DNA of 56,630 nt from CAZJYI01 sp964550025 (GTDB lineage: Bacteria > Verrucomicrobiota > Kiritimatiellia > UBA8416 > CAYOBW01). Below the pieces are notes generated by a model. That model had not been told where the DNA came from and did not search any database. It saw only the letters and a list, made by a program, of their open reading frames with translations. How positions within the stretch are numbered: the first letter of the stretch is position 1; each line of letters opens with the position of its first letter. The DNA lies in the NCBI GenBank assembly GCA_964550025.1, contig CAZJYI010000068.1:1-56630 (forward strand). The letters are read 5' to 3'. This document shows, piece by piece, positions 44,628 through 52,539 of the stretch. A program made the position numbers and the translations under genes.

Positions 44628-45794
44628 TTGTCCAGTTTCGAAGTCGCACCGATGACCGAGGGAATTGCACCCATATCCCTCGCCGAGCACGAGGCCCGCA
44701 TTGAGAAAGCTCGCCGGCTGATGGTGGATGCCGGGATTGACGTTCTTTACCTGGAAGGCGGCTCGAGCCTTCTGTATCTCACGGGCGTGCAGTGGGGACG
44801 CAGCGAGAGGATGACGGCGGCGGTCATCCCTGCCCGGGGTGAGCTTGCGTACGTCTGCCCGACGTTCGAAGAGCCTAGGCTCCGCGAATCGCTGATCCTC
44901 GGTGACGATGTCCGCACGTGGCAGGAGCATGAAAGCCCGTACGAGCGCGTCGCGCGGATCTTGGCCGACCGCGGTGTTGCCACGGGAACGGTAGGGATCG
45001 AGTCGCAGGTACGCTTCTTCCTGTTCGACGGCATTCACGCGGTGGTTCCCGCTGTCCGTTATGTCAGCGCCGATTGCATTACCAGGCCGTGTCGGGCGGT
45101 CAAGTCGCCGGCCGAGCTCGCGCTGATGCAGCGTGCGATGGACATCACGGTCGCTGCCTACAAGCAGGTCATTCCGATTTTGCGTGAGGGCATCACCCAG
45201 GGCGAGTGCCGCGCCAACGCGGCGGCCGCTCACCGCGCTCTGGGCGTCACGGGGGGCATCGACTTCCAGTTCGGCGCCGCCACCGCCCTGCCCCACGGCA
45301 GCCGGGAACCGCAGACTCTAAAGGAGGGCGACGTCGTTCTGATCGATGGCGGCTGTACCGTGGAAGGTTACCATTCGGACATCAGCCGAACCATCTTCTT
45401 CGGTGAACCGACCGCGCGGCAGCGGGAGATCTGGGAATTGGAGAAATGCGCCCAGGCGGCGGCTTTTGCCGCCGCGCAGGCCGGGGCGCCTTGCGAGGCG
45501 GTTGATGCCGCGGCACGGACAGTGATCGTGGACGCGGGGCTCGGCCCAGACTACGAGCTGCCCGGCCTGCCACACCGGACGGGCCACGGCATTGGCCTGG
45601 ACGTCCACGAAGCAGAGAACATGGTCCTCGGAAACACGACGCCCCTGGCGCCCGGGATGTGTTTCACCGACGAACCCATGATCGTCATAGAAGGCGAGTT
45701 CGGCGTCCGCCTGGAGGATTGCGTCTACATCACGGACGACGGGCCGCGGTGGTTCACCGAACCCAGCCCGACTATCGAACGGCCGTTTGCATAA
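44628..45794 (+). CDS. M24-family metallopeptidase (Xaa-Pro aminopeptidase-like)
   Basis: A cytoplasmic pita-bread hydrolase of about 388 residues. An N-terminal creatinase-like domain (about 1-140) is followed by the catalytic domain with the five metal ligands: two Asp in VLIDGGCTVEGYHSDISRTI, His in GHGIGLDVHE, Glu in FTDEPMIVIEGEFG and Glu in RLEDCVYIT. It likely removes N-terminal residues before proline, or hydrolyses a related amide. TTG 44628 is preferred because GGAGGT lies 6 bases before it; ATG 44613 would put that site inside the gene. It is divergent from the PQQ gene. Confidence 0.88.
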   Translation: MSSFEVAPMTEGIAPISLAEHEARIEKARRLMVDAGIDVLYLEGGSSLLYLTGVQWGRSERMTAAVIPARGELAYVCPTFEEPRLRESLILGDDVRTWQEHESPYERVARILADRGVATGTVGIESQVRFFLFDGIHAVVPAVRYVSADCITRPCRAVKSPAELALMQRAMDITVAAYKQVIPILREGITQGECRANAAAAHRALGVTGGIDFQFGAATALPHGSREPQTLKEGDVVLIDGGCTVEGYHSDISRTIFFGEPTARQREIWELEKCAQAAAFAAAQAGAPCEAVDAAARTVIVDAGLGPDYELPGLPHRTGHGIGLDVHEAENMVLGNTTPLAPGMCFTDEPMIVIEGEFGVRLEDCVYITDDGPRWFTEPSPTIERPFA

Positions 45795-45886
45795 AGCGCG
45801 TAAGAGCATAGCGCCGCATAGCCGCCGCGGACGGGGAATTTGGACAGAACGAATATAGCCTGGTCGCCACGTGGGGGCCTCTTCGA

Positions 45887-47422
45887 ATGACTGAGCAACC
45901 GAATATCCTGATGATAATGGCGGACCAACTGACCGCCAGGGTCCTGGGGTGTTACGGTGCGGAGAAGGCTGCGAAGACTCCGAACCTGGACCGGCTGGCG
46001 GCAGAAGGCTACGTGCTCGAGAATGCCTACTGCCCCTTCCCGATCTGTGCTCCCTCGAGGCAGGCAATGCTGACCGGGAAGCTGGCCAGCGAAATCGGAG
46101 TCTACGACAACGGTGCCGAGTTCTGCTCCTCTCACCCCACCTTTGTTCACCACCTGCGAAACCACGGGTATTTCACGGCACTCAGCGGAAAGGCTCACTT
46201 CGTCGGGGCGGACCAGCTACATGGATACGAAGAGCGCCTGACCACGGATGTCTACCCCGCCGACCTGGCCTGGACACCCCGTTGGGACGAGGGTGCGGAG
46301 GTCTATCCTTTCGAGAACTCGGGCAAGACAGGCATCAAGGCGTTGACGCTTTCCGGTCCGGTGGTGACTAGCCTGAACATCGAGTTCGATGAAGATGTCT
46401 GCTATGCCGCGCGGAAGTGCCTGCGGGAGTGTGCCCGCGATCGCAAAGGTCAACCGTTCTTCCTCAATGTCTCCTTCGCGTCTCCCCACGACCCCTATCA
46501 GTCCACTCCCGAGTTCTGGGAACTCTACACGGACGAGGAGGTTGGAATGCCGGCGCAGCCCGGCATTCCCTACGCACAGCAGGATGCCCACAGCCGCCAG
46601 CTCTACCGCCATATCGGTAAGGTCGACAGGGAACCGGACGACGACACGGTCATGAAATCCCGGCGGGGATACTACGCCGCGGTCAGTTTCGTCGACCACC
46701 AGATCGGGGTGTTGCTGCAAACCCTCAAGGAGTGCGGGTTCTACGACAACACGATCATCATCTTCACGTCGGACCACGGCGACATGCTGGGCGAGAAAGG
46801 CATCTGGTTCAAGCAGACGATGTACGATCAGGCCGTCCGCGTCCCCCTGCTCTTCTGGGGGCCGAGGTGGGTCGTGCCGGGACGAATGCAGAAGGACGTT
46901 TCCCTGCTCAATCTCTATCCGACAATCCTGGACATCGTGGGCAGCTCCCCGGATGGCACGCGCGAACAGAGCATTTGGCCACTCTTGACCGGCGGGAGCA
47001 AAGAGACCGCGGACTGCATCTACTGCGAGCACACGGATGCCAACGCGCTCTGCCCAATCCTGATGGTCAGACGCGGCTCCTACAAGTACATCTACAGCGA
47101 AAAGTGGGGATGCCGGCTTTTCAACCTGGACGCCGATCCTGATGAGAAGGTGGACCTGATCGATGATCCGGCCATGGCGAACGTCCGTCACGCCCTGCAC
47201 AACCTGGTCTTGGAACGCTGGGGAGATCCCGGTGCGCTGAAGGACCGCATTGTCCGGGACCAGAACCGCAGACGCTTCGTCTGGCAATGCCTGACCCGGG
47301 GCAAACGCCCTGTATGGGATTACCAGCCCTGCGAAGACGAGAGCCGCAAGTACGTTCGCTCCGACAGATCCCTCTTTGACACAGAGTCTGACAGCATTCT
47401 GCCCTTGCAGGACTGCGAGTGA
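45887..47422 (+). CDS. Choline-sulfatase-like sulfatase
   Basis: A 511-residue type I sulfatase. The maturation motif CAPSRQAMLTGK contains the Cys that is converted to formylglycine. Metal ligands are in NILMIMADQL and FTSDHGDMLGEKG, and GVYDNGAEF after the active site recalls choline sulfatase, as does the C-terminal PVWDYQP. There is no signal peptide, so it is probably cytoplasmic. No formylglycine-generating enzyme of the classical kinds is nearby; the radical SAM protein two genes on is of a different family. The ribosome site is poor. The stop overlaps the next start (GTGA). Confidence 0.9.
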   Translation: MTEQPNILMIMADQLTARVLGCYGAEKAAKTPNLDRLAAEGYVLENAYCPFPICAPSRQAMLTGKLASEIGVYDNGAEFCSSHPTFVHHLRNHGYFTALSGKAHFVGADQLHGYEERLTTDVYPADLAWTPRWDEGAEVYPFENSGKTGIKALTLSGPVVTSLNIEFDEDVCYAARKCLRECARDRKGQPFFLNVSFASPHDPYQSTPEFWELYTDEEVGMPAQPGIPYAQQDAHSRQLYRHIGKVDREPDDDTVMKSRRGYYAAVSFVDHQIGVLLQTLKECGFYDNTIIIFTSDHGDMLGEKGIWFKQTMYDQAVRVPLLFWGPRWVVPGRMQKDVSLLNLYPTILDIVGSSPDGTREQSIWPLLTGGSKETADCIYCEHTDANALCPILMVRRGSYKYIYSEKWGCRLFNLDADPDEKVDLIDDPAMANVRHALHNLVLERWGDPGALKDRIVRDQNRRRFVWQCLTRGKRPVWDYQPCEDESRKYVRSDRSLFDTESDSILPLQDCE

Positions 47423-49728
47423 AAAGACGATTCTGCATAGCCATACTGGCCATGGGGCTCAGTGGACTGGTTGCCGAGATACTTGTCCTGCGGGAGCTCC
47501 TGATCGTGTTCTCAGGCAACGAGCTCTGCATCGGCATTATCCTGGCCAACTGGCTCCTTCTCGAGGCCCTTGGATGCCTCTTTGCAGGCAGGCAAGCCGA
47601 GAGATCCCCCCACCGGTTTGAAGCGTTTGTACTGATCACCTTTCTCTTCTCTTTGTCCCTGCCCGCGGCGATTCTCCTGACGCGTATTCTGAAGAGAACG
47701 ATCGGCGCATCCATCGGTGAGAGTATCGGATTCCTGCCGATGTTCTACTCCTCTCTTCTCGTTCTCCTTCCCGTCAGCATGCTTCACGGCGCACTTTTCA
47801 CCTTCAGTTGCCGGATCTATGCGAGTCTCTCCGGTCGGGCTGAATCCTCTGCCGGCAGGGTCTATGCGTACGAGACAGTCGGCACCATTCTCGGCGGAGT
47901 TGTCTGCACCTGTCTTTTGATTCCCCATCTCAATTCACTTGAGGCGTCCCTGTGGCTTGCTTTGTTGAACCTTGTGGTATGCCTCGTCGTTCTGGCCCCC
48001 TCTTGGGAGGCCGGACGGCTACAGAAGACCATTCTGATCGCTTTCGGTCTGCTCGTCCTTTCCGGCGGCTACCTGCTCGTCGCCGGCCACGCCGAGAGAC
48101 TCCAGGACTACTCGGTGAGGGCACAGTGGAAGAACCAGAATGTCGTTCACTACCAGAACTCCCGGTACGGGAATATCTGCGTCCTGGAGAATGAGGGACA
48201 GTACATCTTCTTTCTGGACGGTGTGCCGGCCATCATGACGCCTGTCCCGGATATGCCTTTCATCGAGGATTTCGTCCATCTTCCCCTCCTTGCGCATCCT
48301 GAACCCGCAAGCCTTCTCCTTCTGAGCGGCGGGGCGGGCGGTGCCATAGACGAGGCGCTAAAGCATCCGCCGGTAGAAACCGTCGAATACGCCGAACTTG
48401 ACCCGCTGCTCCTGGATCTGTTGAGGAGGTTCCCCACCCCGCTAACTGAATCGGAACTGAACGACTCCCGCGTACAGGTAAGGCATATCGACGGCTGCCT
48501 GCTGCTCAAGACCACGCCACGTGTGTACGACCTGATCCTGGTGGGAATCCAGGAGCCGTCCAGCCTGCAGGCAAACAGGTTCTTCACAGAGGAGTTCTTC
48601 TCCCTCGCGCGAGACAAACTGAACGAGGGGGGCATACTGGTCCTGGGGCTACCCGGCTCTCTAACCTACTCAAACCAGGAGCTGAAGAACCTGAACAGTT
48701 GCATCCTCAATACGCTAAGAACGGCTTTCCCCAGTATCCGTGTGATTCCCGGCGACGGTAGAAACCTCTTCCTCGCTTCGGATTCCGGGGACATCCTGAC
48801 GTTCGACGGGACGCGGCTCACGGAACGCCTGGACCAGCGGGGCATCAAGACCGATGTGATTGCTCCCTGGCGCGTTGTGAAGAAGCTGCACCCCGGATGG
48901 CAGGACTGGTTCTCTCGTTTTGTTGAAGGCCGCAGTCAGAAGATCAACTCCGATTTCCGCCCCGTGGGGCTCTTCTACAGCATCTCGCACTGGAACACAC
49001 TGTTTGCCCCCTCGCTGCGCGGTATCTTCAGGCAGTTCGAGAAGGTGAGCCTGGGAGCAGCTACCGTTCCGCCCGTCATCCTTCTTCTTCTCTTCTTCCT
49101 GTTGCCGACAAGGAAGATGCCGGTCTCCCGAACCGGCATACCCGTGGCAATTGTCACGACAGGCTTTGCCGGCATGATCTTCGACCTGATGCTGATTTTC
49201 GCATTTCAGTCAACATACGGATACGTGTTCTCATGGATCGGACTTCTTGTGGCGCTCTTCATGGCCGGCGCAGCCTGTGGTGCAATGCTGACATCAGGAA
49301 TCCTGGCACGGACGCGAGATACCCTCAGGTTGTTCGCGGGGATCGAACTGGCGATGGTCGGCTGGTCCTTCGGGTGGCCTCTCATATTCCTCGCCGTCCA
49401 TTCGTTTCCGGGCACGCCCGGTCTGTTCCTTTTGTCCAAGGCACTGTTCCTGCTCATTTCACTCGTCTGTGGAGTCCTGACCGGCGCCCAATTCCCGTTG
49501 GCGAACCGGGTGTATCTGGCAAGCGGCACCAACGTGGGCAAGACGGCCGGGTTACTCTATGCCTCCGACCTCCTGGGCGGGTGGTTCGGGGGAATTGCCG
49601 GCGCCGTTGTGCTCCTGCCCGTCCTCGGTTTTGTCGGTACCGGTGTAAGCGTAGGGTTGCTCAAACTGGCAAGCTTCATTATCATAGTCGCCGGGCTCAG
49701 GCGTCGTATTGGAGGAGGCCAGACATGA
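47419..49728 (+). CDS. Membrane-embedded spermidine-synthase-like protein
   Basis: A 769-residue protein: about six N-terminal membrane helices (1-220), a cytoplasmic Rossmann domain (about 235-510), and about seven C-terminal helices (535-769). The soluble domain keeps SGGAGGAIDEALKHPP and VEYAELDPLLLDLLRR, which form the nucleoside-binding core of spermidine synthase. At the position of the catalytic Asp (canonical YDxIIxD), however, it reads YDLILVGIQEP. Polyamine aminopropylation is therefore doubtful. Such fused proteins occur in many bacteria without assigned function. It starts with GTG inside the sulfatase stop and ends overlapping the radical SAM gene (ATGA). Confidence 0.85.
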   Translation: MKRRFCIAILAMGLSGLVAEILVLRELLIVFSGNELCIGIILANWLLLEALGCLFAGRQAERSPHRFEAFVLITFLFSLSLPAAILLTRILKRTIGASIGESIGFLPMFYSSLLVLLPVSMLHGALFTFSCRIYASLSGRAESSAGRVYAYETVGTILGGVVCTCLLIPHLNSLEASLWLALLNLVVCLVVLAPSWEAGRLQKTILIAFGLLVLSGGYLLVAGHAERLQDYSVRAQWKNQNVVHYQNSRYGNICVLENEGQYIFFLDGVPAIMTPVPDMPFIEDFVHLPLLAHPEPASLLLLSGGAGGAIDEALKHPPVETVEYAELDPLLLDLLRRFPTPLTESELNDSRVQVRHIDGCLLLKTTPRVYDLILVGIQEPSSLQANRFFTEEFFSLARDKLNEGGILVLGLPGSLTYSNQELKNLNSCILNTLRTAFPSIRVIPGDGRNLFLASDSGDILTFDGTRLTERLDQRGIKTDVIAPWRVVKKLHPGWQDWFSRFVEGRSQKINSDFRPVGLFYSISHWNTLFAPSLRGIFRQFEKVSLGAATVPPVILLLLFFLLPTRKMPVSRTGIPVAIVTTGFAGMIFDLMLIFAFQSTYGYVFSWIGLLVALFMAGAACGAMLTSGILARTRDTLRLFAGIELAMVGWSFGWPLIFLAVHSFPGTPGLFLLSKALFLLISLVCGVLTGAQFPLANRVYLASGTNVGKTAGLLYASDLLGGWFGGIAGAVVLLPVLGFVGTGVSVGLLKLASFIIIVAGLRRRIGGGQT

Positions 49729-50828
49729 AACATCCTTTTCGCCGGGAATCAGCAAGAAGGGTCTTCTTGCAGGACTCGACCAAACTGCTTCTTACGACCG
49801 GACTACCTTCAGTCGTCTTTGGCTGCGCCAGGAACGAAGCGTCCGGCAAAGAAACGACCCCCGCGGCTGGGGAAACCGGCAGAGCCGCGTCCGGTTTTCA
49901 GCCGGCCTATCTGAAGCTCCACGGGACGGGAGAGCTCAAGAAGCGCGCAGAGAACCTCCGCTCCATCATGGGGGAATGCCGGCTCTGTCCGAGACAATGC
50001 CGCGTCAACCGTCTCGAAGGTGAACGGGGATTTTGCCGTGCTCCGGGCGCGACACTTGTCGTCTCTTCATCTCATCCGCATTTTGGCGAAGAAAGACCGC
50101 TGGTTGGAAAGGGCGGCTCCGGGACGATCTTCCTGACCCACTGCAATCTGCGTTGCGTATTCTGTCAGAACTGGGAAATAAGCCACCTGGGCAGGGGTGC
50201 TGAAAGAACCACGGACGAGCTTGCCAAGATGATGCTCGGGTTACAGAAGATCGGCTGTCACAACATCAATCTCGTGACTCCCACACACTACTCCGCGCCC
50301 ATTCTGGAGGCTCTCGATATCGCCGCCGCTTTCGGGCTGCGGCTACCGATCGTGTACAACACCTCCGGCTTTGAACGCCTTGAAATCCTCAAGGTTCTTG
50401 ACGGAATAGTCGATATCTACCTGCCGGATCTCAAGTACTGGGGTAGCGATATGTCCAAGAAGTACTCTTCCGATGCAGAGGACTATCCGGAAGTGGCAAG
50501 AAGGGCCATCCTGGAAATGCACCGCCAGGTCGGTGTGGCAAGACCGGAAAAAGACGGCATCATGCGCAGAGGGCTCATGATCCGGCACCTGGTTATGCCG
50601 AACAAGACGTCCGGTTCGGAGAACATCATGACGTGGATCGCAGAGAAGCTCCCGAAAGACACCTACGTCAACATCATGGCCCAGTACAACCCGGCCTACA
50701 AAGCGTATGACTATCCACAACTCTCAAGGAGAATAACCCGCGCGGAATACAAGGCCGCCGTAGACAAGGCCAGGAAAGTCGGTCTCACAAATCTCGATGT
50801 CCAGGGATACTGGTGGCTGAAGCGGTAG
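49725..50828 (+). CDS. PflX-like radical SAM protein with twin-arginine lipoprotein-like leader
   Basis: A 367-residue protein. The radical SAM motif CNLRCVFC (CxxxCxxC) lies in a barrel of the COG1313/PflX type (GSGTIFLTHCNLRCVFCQN, HNINLVTPTHYSAPILEAL, VDIYLPDLKYW). An upstream Cys cluster (CRLCPRQCRVN, GFC) may hold an extra iron-sulfur site. The N-terminus has a twin-arginine motif, ESARRVFLQDS, then a hydrophobic stretch ending VVFGC, which looks like a Tat signal with a lipobox-like Cys. GGAGGAGG precedes the ATG at 49725, so this start is firm. It ends the operon. Export of a radical SAM enzyme is unexpected, since its reductant is normally cytoplasmic. Confidence 0.85.
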   Translation: MKHPFRRESARRVFLQDSTKLLLTTGLPSVVFGCARNEASGKETTPAAGETGRAASGFQPAYLKLHGTGELKKRAENLRSIMGECRLCPRQCRVNRLEGERGFCRAPGATLVVSSSHPHFGEERPLVGKGGSGTIFLTHCNLRCVFCQNWEISHLGRGAERTTDELAKMMLGLQKIGCHNINLVTPTHYSAPILEALDIAAAFGLRLPIVYNTSGFERLEILKVLDGIVDIYLPDLKYWGSDMSKKYSSDAEDYPEVARRAILEMHRQVGVARPEKDGIMRRGLMIRHLVMPNKTSGSENIMTWIAEKLPKDTYVNIMAQYNPAYKAYDYPQLSRRITRAEYKAAVDKARKVGLTNLDVQGYWWLKR

Positions 50829-50853
50829 CACTCGAAAGGGGAACGCCGATGGT

Positions 50854-50929
50854 ATCGGGGACGTCCCTTCTAATATGCTAGATGCCAAAGTGTTGTGTGC
50901 CTATTCCCACGCCGCACCAAAACGGCCGC
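50854..50929. repeat. Half-copy of the REPIN-like element
   Basis: ATCGGGGACGTCCCTT followed by CCAAAGTGTTGTGTGCCTAT and TCCCACGCCGCACCAAAAC matches the left part of the element at 51665-51831 with a few differences. The right half is absent, and the retropepsin gene begins its 3' end here. The 50829-50935 gap holds nothing else. Confidence 0.8.
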
Positions 50930-50935
50930 GCGAAG

Positions 50936-51376
50936 TCAGCGCTGCAGGACCATCTCCATGCCCGGATAGTCGATGGTGAGCACGAACGCGTTAAGGCAGT
51001 CAGCAACCCCGAGGAGCGGCGGGATGTCCGTCGGAACGCAAGCGATTGACACGCTCTCGAACGAGGCAAACACATCCCTCCGATCAGGCGACAGGATGGC
51101 GAGATCGAAGGTGTGTATGAAGACCTCCGTGGCGCCAGAAACGCCCAACGTGCTTTCGGACTGAACGCCATCAGCACGGAAGTCGCGGCCGAGATCGACA
51201 GCCAACGCTTCCGGGAACGTGCACTGGTCGGCACCCGTATCGACGAGCGCATACACTATTGCCGACAGACCGGAATGCGGGTTCGTAATCTGAACGGGTA
51301 GATACGTCGAAGGCGGCCTGAGGGGAACTCCGTCGGAGTCGACGAACGTGACAAAAGGATATATCACATCAGCCAT
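50936..51376 (-). CDS. Retropepsin-like aspartic protease
   Basis: A 146-residue protein with the catalytic loop of retroviral-type aspartic proteases, YALVDTGADQCTFP (Asp-Thr-Gly-Ala-Asp). The second hallmark, a hydrophobic-hydrophobic-Gly turn, is IPPLLGVADCLNAF near residue 120. Single-domain bacterial retropepsins must dimerise to form the active site. Their substrates are mostly unknown. It starts 3 bases after the stop of a small gene, so the pair is cotranscribed. No membrane segment is seen. Confidence 0.8.
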   Translation of the reverse strand: MADVIYPFVTFVDSDGVPLRPPSTYLPVQITNPHSGLSAIVYALVDTGADQCTFPEALAVDLGRDFRADGVQSESTLGVSGATEVFIHTFDLAILSPDRRDVFASFESVSIACVPTDIPPLLGVADCLNAFVLTIDYPGMEMVLQR

Positions 51377-51379
51377 GGC

Positions 51380-51571
51380 TCAAAACACATAGGTCGTGTT
51401 CTTCTTCGGAACGACGACGATCAGAGGGGGGGCCGTTCCCATCGTCTTGCGGGCCCTCTTCAGGACCGGGGCAATCTTCCTCCCCGATGCGATGCGCGTC
51501 ATCTTCTTGTCCGGCATGAACGCCACGACCCGACTCTGCGCTGAAGGAACCTGTATTTCGAGAGGCTTCAT
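51380..51571 (-). CDS. Small protein paired with the retropepsin
   Basis: A 63-residue protein with the pattern SRVVAFMPDKKMTRIASGRK, then a short helix, then PPLIVVVPKKNTTYVF. Small proteins of this pattern (DUF5678-like) are often found just before retropepsin-like genes; the assignment is from memory and tentative. It is basic, without signal peptide. ATG 51571 is preceded by AGGAGAACC. It is either a partner or a substrate-targeting module for the protease. Confidence 0.6.
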   Translation of the reverse strand: MKPLEIQVPSAQSRVVAFMPDKKMTRIASGRKIAPVLKRARKTMGTAPPLIVVVPKKNTTYVF

Positions 51572-51664
51572 GTGATCGGTTCTCCTGTTTCTGTTTCTAT
51601 GCTCAGCCCTCAACCGGCAGGTGTCAACCGTTTTTGTCACTCTCCCTGGAGGCATCGGGGAGGC

Positions 51665-51831
51665 ATCGGGGACGTCCCTTGCAACATGCTATATACCAAA
51701 GTGTTGCGTGCTTATTCCCACGCCGTACCAAAACGACCGCACTCGCATCGGCCCCACCCGCCTCTATGTGCAGCGTGGTAATAAGATTGCAATGCCCTCT
51801 GCGGCAATTACTTGCCAAGGACGTCCCCGAT
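51665..51831. repeat. REPIN/MITE-like palindromic element
   Basis: A 167-base element. The ends are near-perfect inverted repeats: ATCGGGGACGTCCCTTGCAA and TTGCCAAGGACGTCCCCGAT. A second, inner pair is CTTATTCCCACGC and GCGTGGTAATAAG. A direct duplication of GGCATCGGGGA lies at the left border. The left half recurs at 50854-50929. No transposase is encoded, so it would need one in trans, such as a RAYT. The rest of the 51572-51949 gap holds small dyads (GCCGGCGTAAGCCGGC; ACAGCCGTCCGCGGCTGT). Confidence 0.75.
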
Positions 51832-51949
51832 CCCCGCCAGCGGCTGGTTGGCCGGCGTAAGCCGGCCGGGCAACGTGCAGATGACGCTGCACAGACAGCC
51901 GTCCGCGGCTGTTTGTGCTAGCGTCCATTTGGCTGGTTCTGTCCCCGTG

Positions 51950-52177
51950 TCAGGAGGCGAGCGCAAATGCGTGACACACGGAATCGGGAACCCGAATCCC
52001 CATGAAGAAGTCCTTTGGGTAAAGGTAGTCCTCTCCGGATTCGTCAATGACCCGAATCATGCCGTGTGACTCAGCGTCTCTGTCAGGAATGGCCTCGTAA
52101 ATCTTGCGGCGTTCTAGGGACGCCGCATAATCATCGTTCCTGACACAGACGACGTACTCTGTAGTCTGCTTACTCAT
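51950..52177 (-). CDS. Conserved small protein, second of a two-gene cassette
   Basis: A 75-residue protein. TTEYVVCVRNDDYAASLERR, KIYEAIPDRDAESHGMIRVI and DESGEDYLYPKDFF form a pattern I have seen in cyanobacterial and planctomycete hypothetical proteins. It is likely a compact beta-barrel-like fold, without membrane segments. Its start overlaps the stop of the 52174-52413 gene by 4 bases, which means translation coupling and probably joint function. Confidence 0.65.
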   Translation of the reverse strand: MSKQTTEYVVCVRNDDYAASLERRKIYEAIPDRDAESHGMIRVIDESGEDYLYPKDFFMGIRVPDSVCHAFALAS

Positions 52178-52413
52178 GATAACAGTCGTTTAATCTTGAT
52201 ATCCTTACGACCCACACTTGCCATTTCGTACCAGTGTAGTTCTGCTCTACACACGAAACCATCTGGCAACCGGACTCTGGCTATGCCCTTGAGTTTGCGC
52301 CACCGCCCAGCACCGTACTCACGCTTGAGGCGATCGAGACCCCGGATACGATTGCCGATCGCTATCGTTTCGATTTCCGCAATGTCGCTGATGACCTCGA
52401 AGTTCTTCCACAT
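52174..52413 (-). CDS. Conserved small protein, first of a two-gene cassette
   Basis: A 79-residue protein with IRGLDRLKREYGAGRWRKLK, GIARVRLPDGFVCRAELHWY and KIKRLLS. The basic pattern and the LHWYE-type strand recur in small proteins paired with the 75-residue partner that follows. This resembles the layout of a toxin-antitoxin or other two-gene accessory cassette, but no known toxin motif is visible, so function is open. It lies downstream of the STAND gene on the same strand. Confidence 0.62.
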   Translation of the reverse strand: MWKNFEVISDIAEIETIAIGNRIRGLDRLKREYGAGRWRKLKGIARVRLPDGFVCRAELHWYEMASVGRKDIKIKRLLS

Positions 52414-52486
52414 ACTGGGAATATGATATCGTCATGTAGGAAAGGGGGCAATCCTCATCTCGGACAGAACGATCAGAATGACCGGA

Positions 52487-52518
52487 CCAGTGCAGCCGCG
52501 TCCGCGCGGCTGTACTGG
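52487..52518. repeat. Strong 14-bp hairpin beside the intron insertion site
   Basis: CCAGTGCAGCCGCG / CGCGGCTGTACTGG with a TCCG loop and a single G-U pair. It ends 21 bases before the intron's 5' GTGTG. It could be the terminator-like structure that group IIC introns favour, or part of the original 3' coding end of the STAND gene. Confidence 0.7.
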
Positions 52519-52539
52519 GTACGGGTCGATTCTCTGGTT

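Noticed and set aside
49725..50828. Radical SAM gene as an anaerobic sulfatase-maturating enzyme for the nearby sulfatase
   Set aside because: It lacks the SPASM-type C-terminal cysteines and matches the PflX/COG1313 pattern, so maturation of the sulfatase is not supported.
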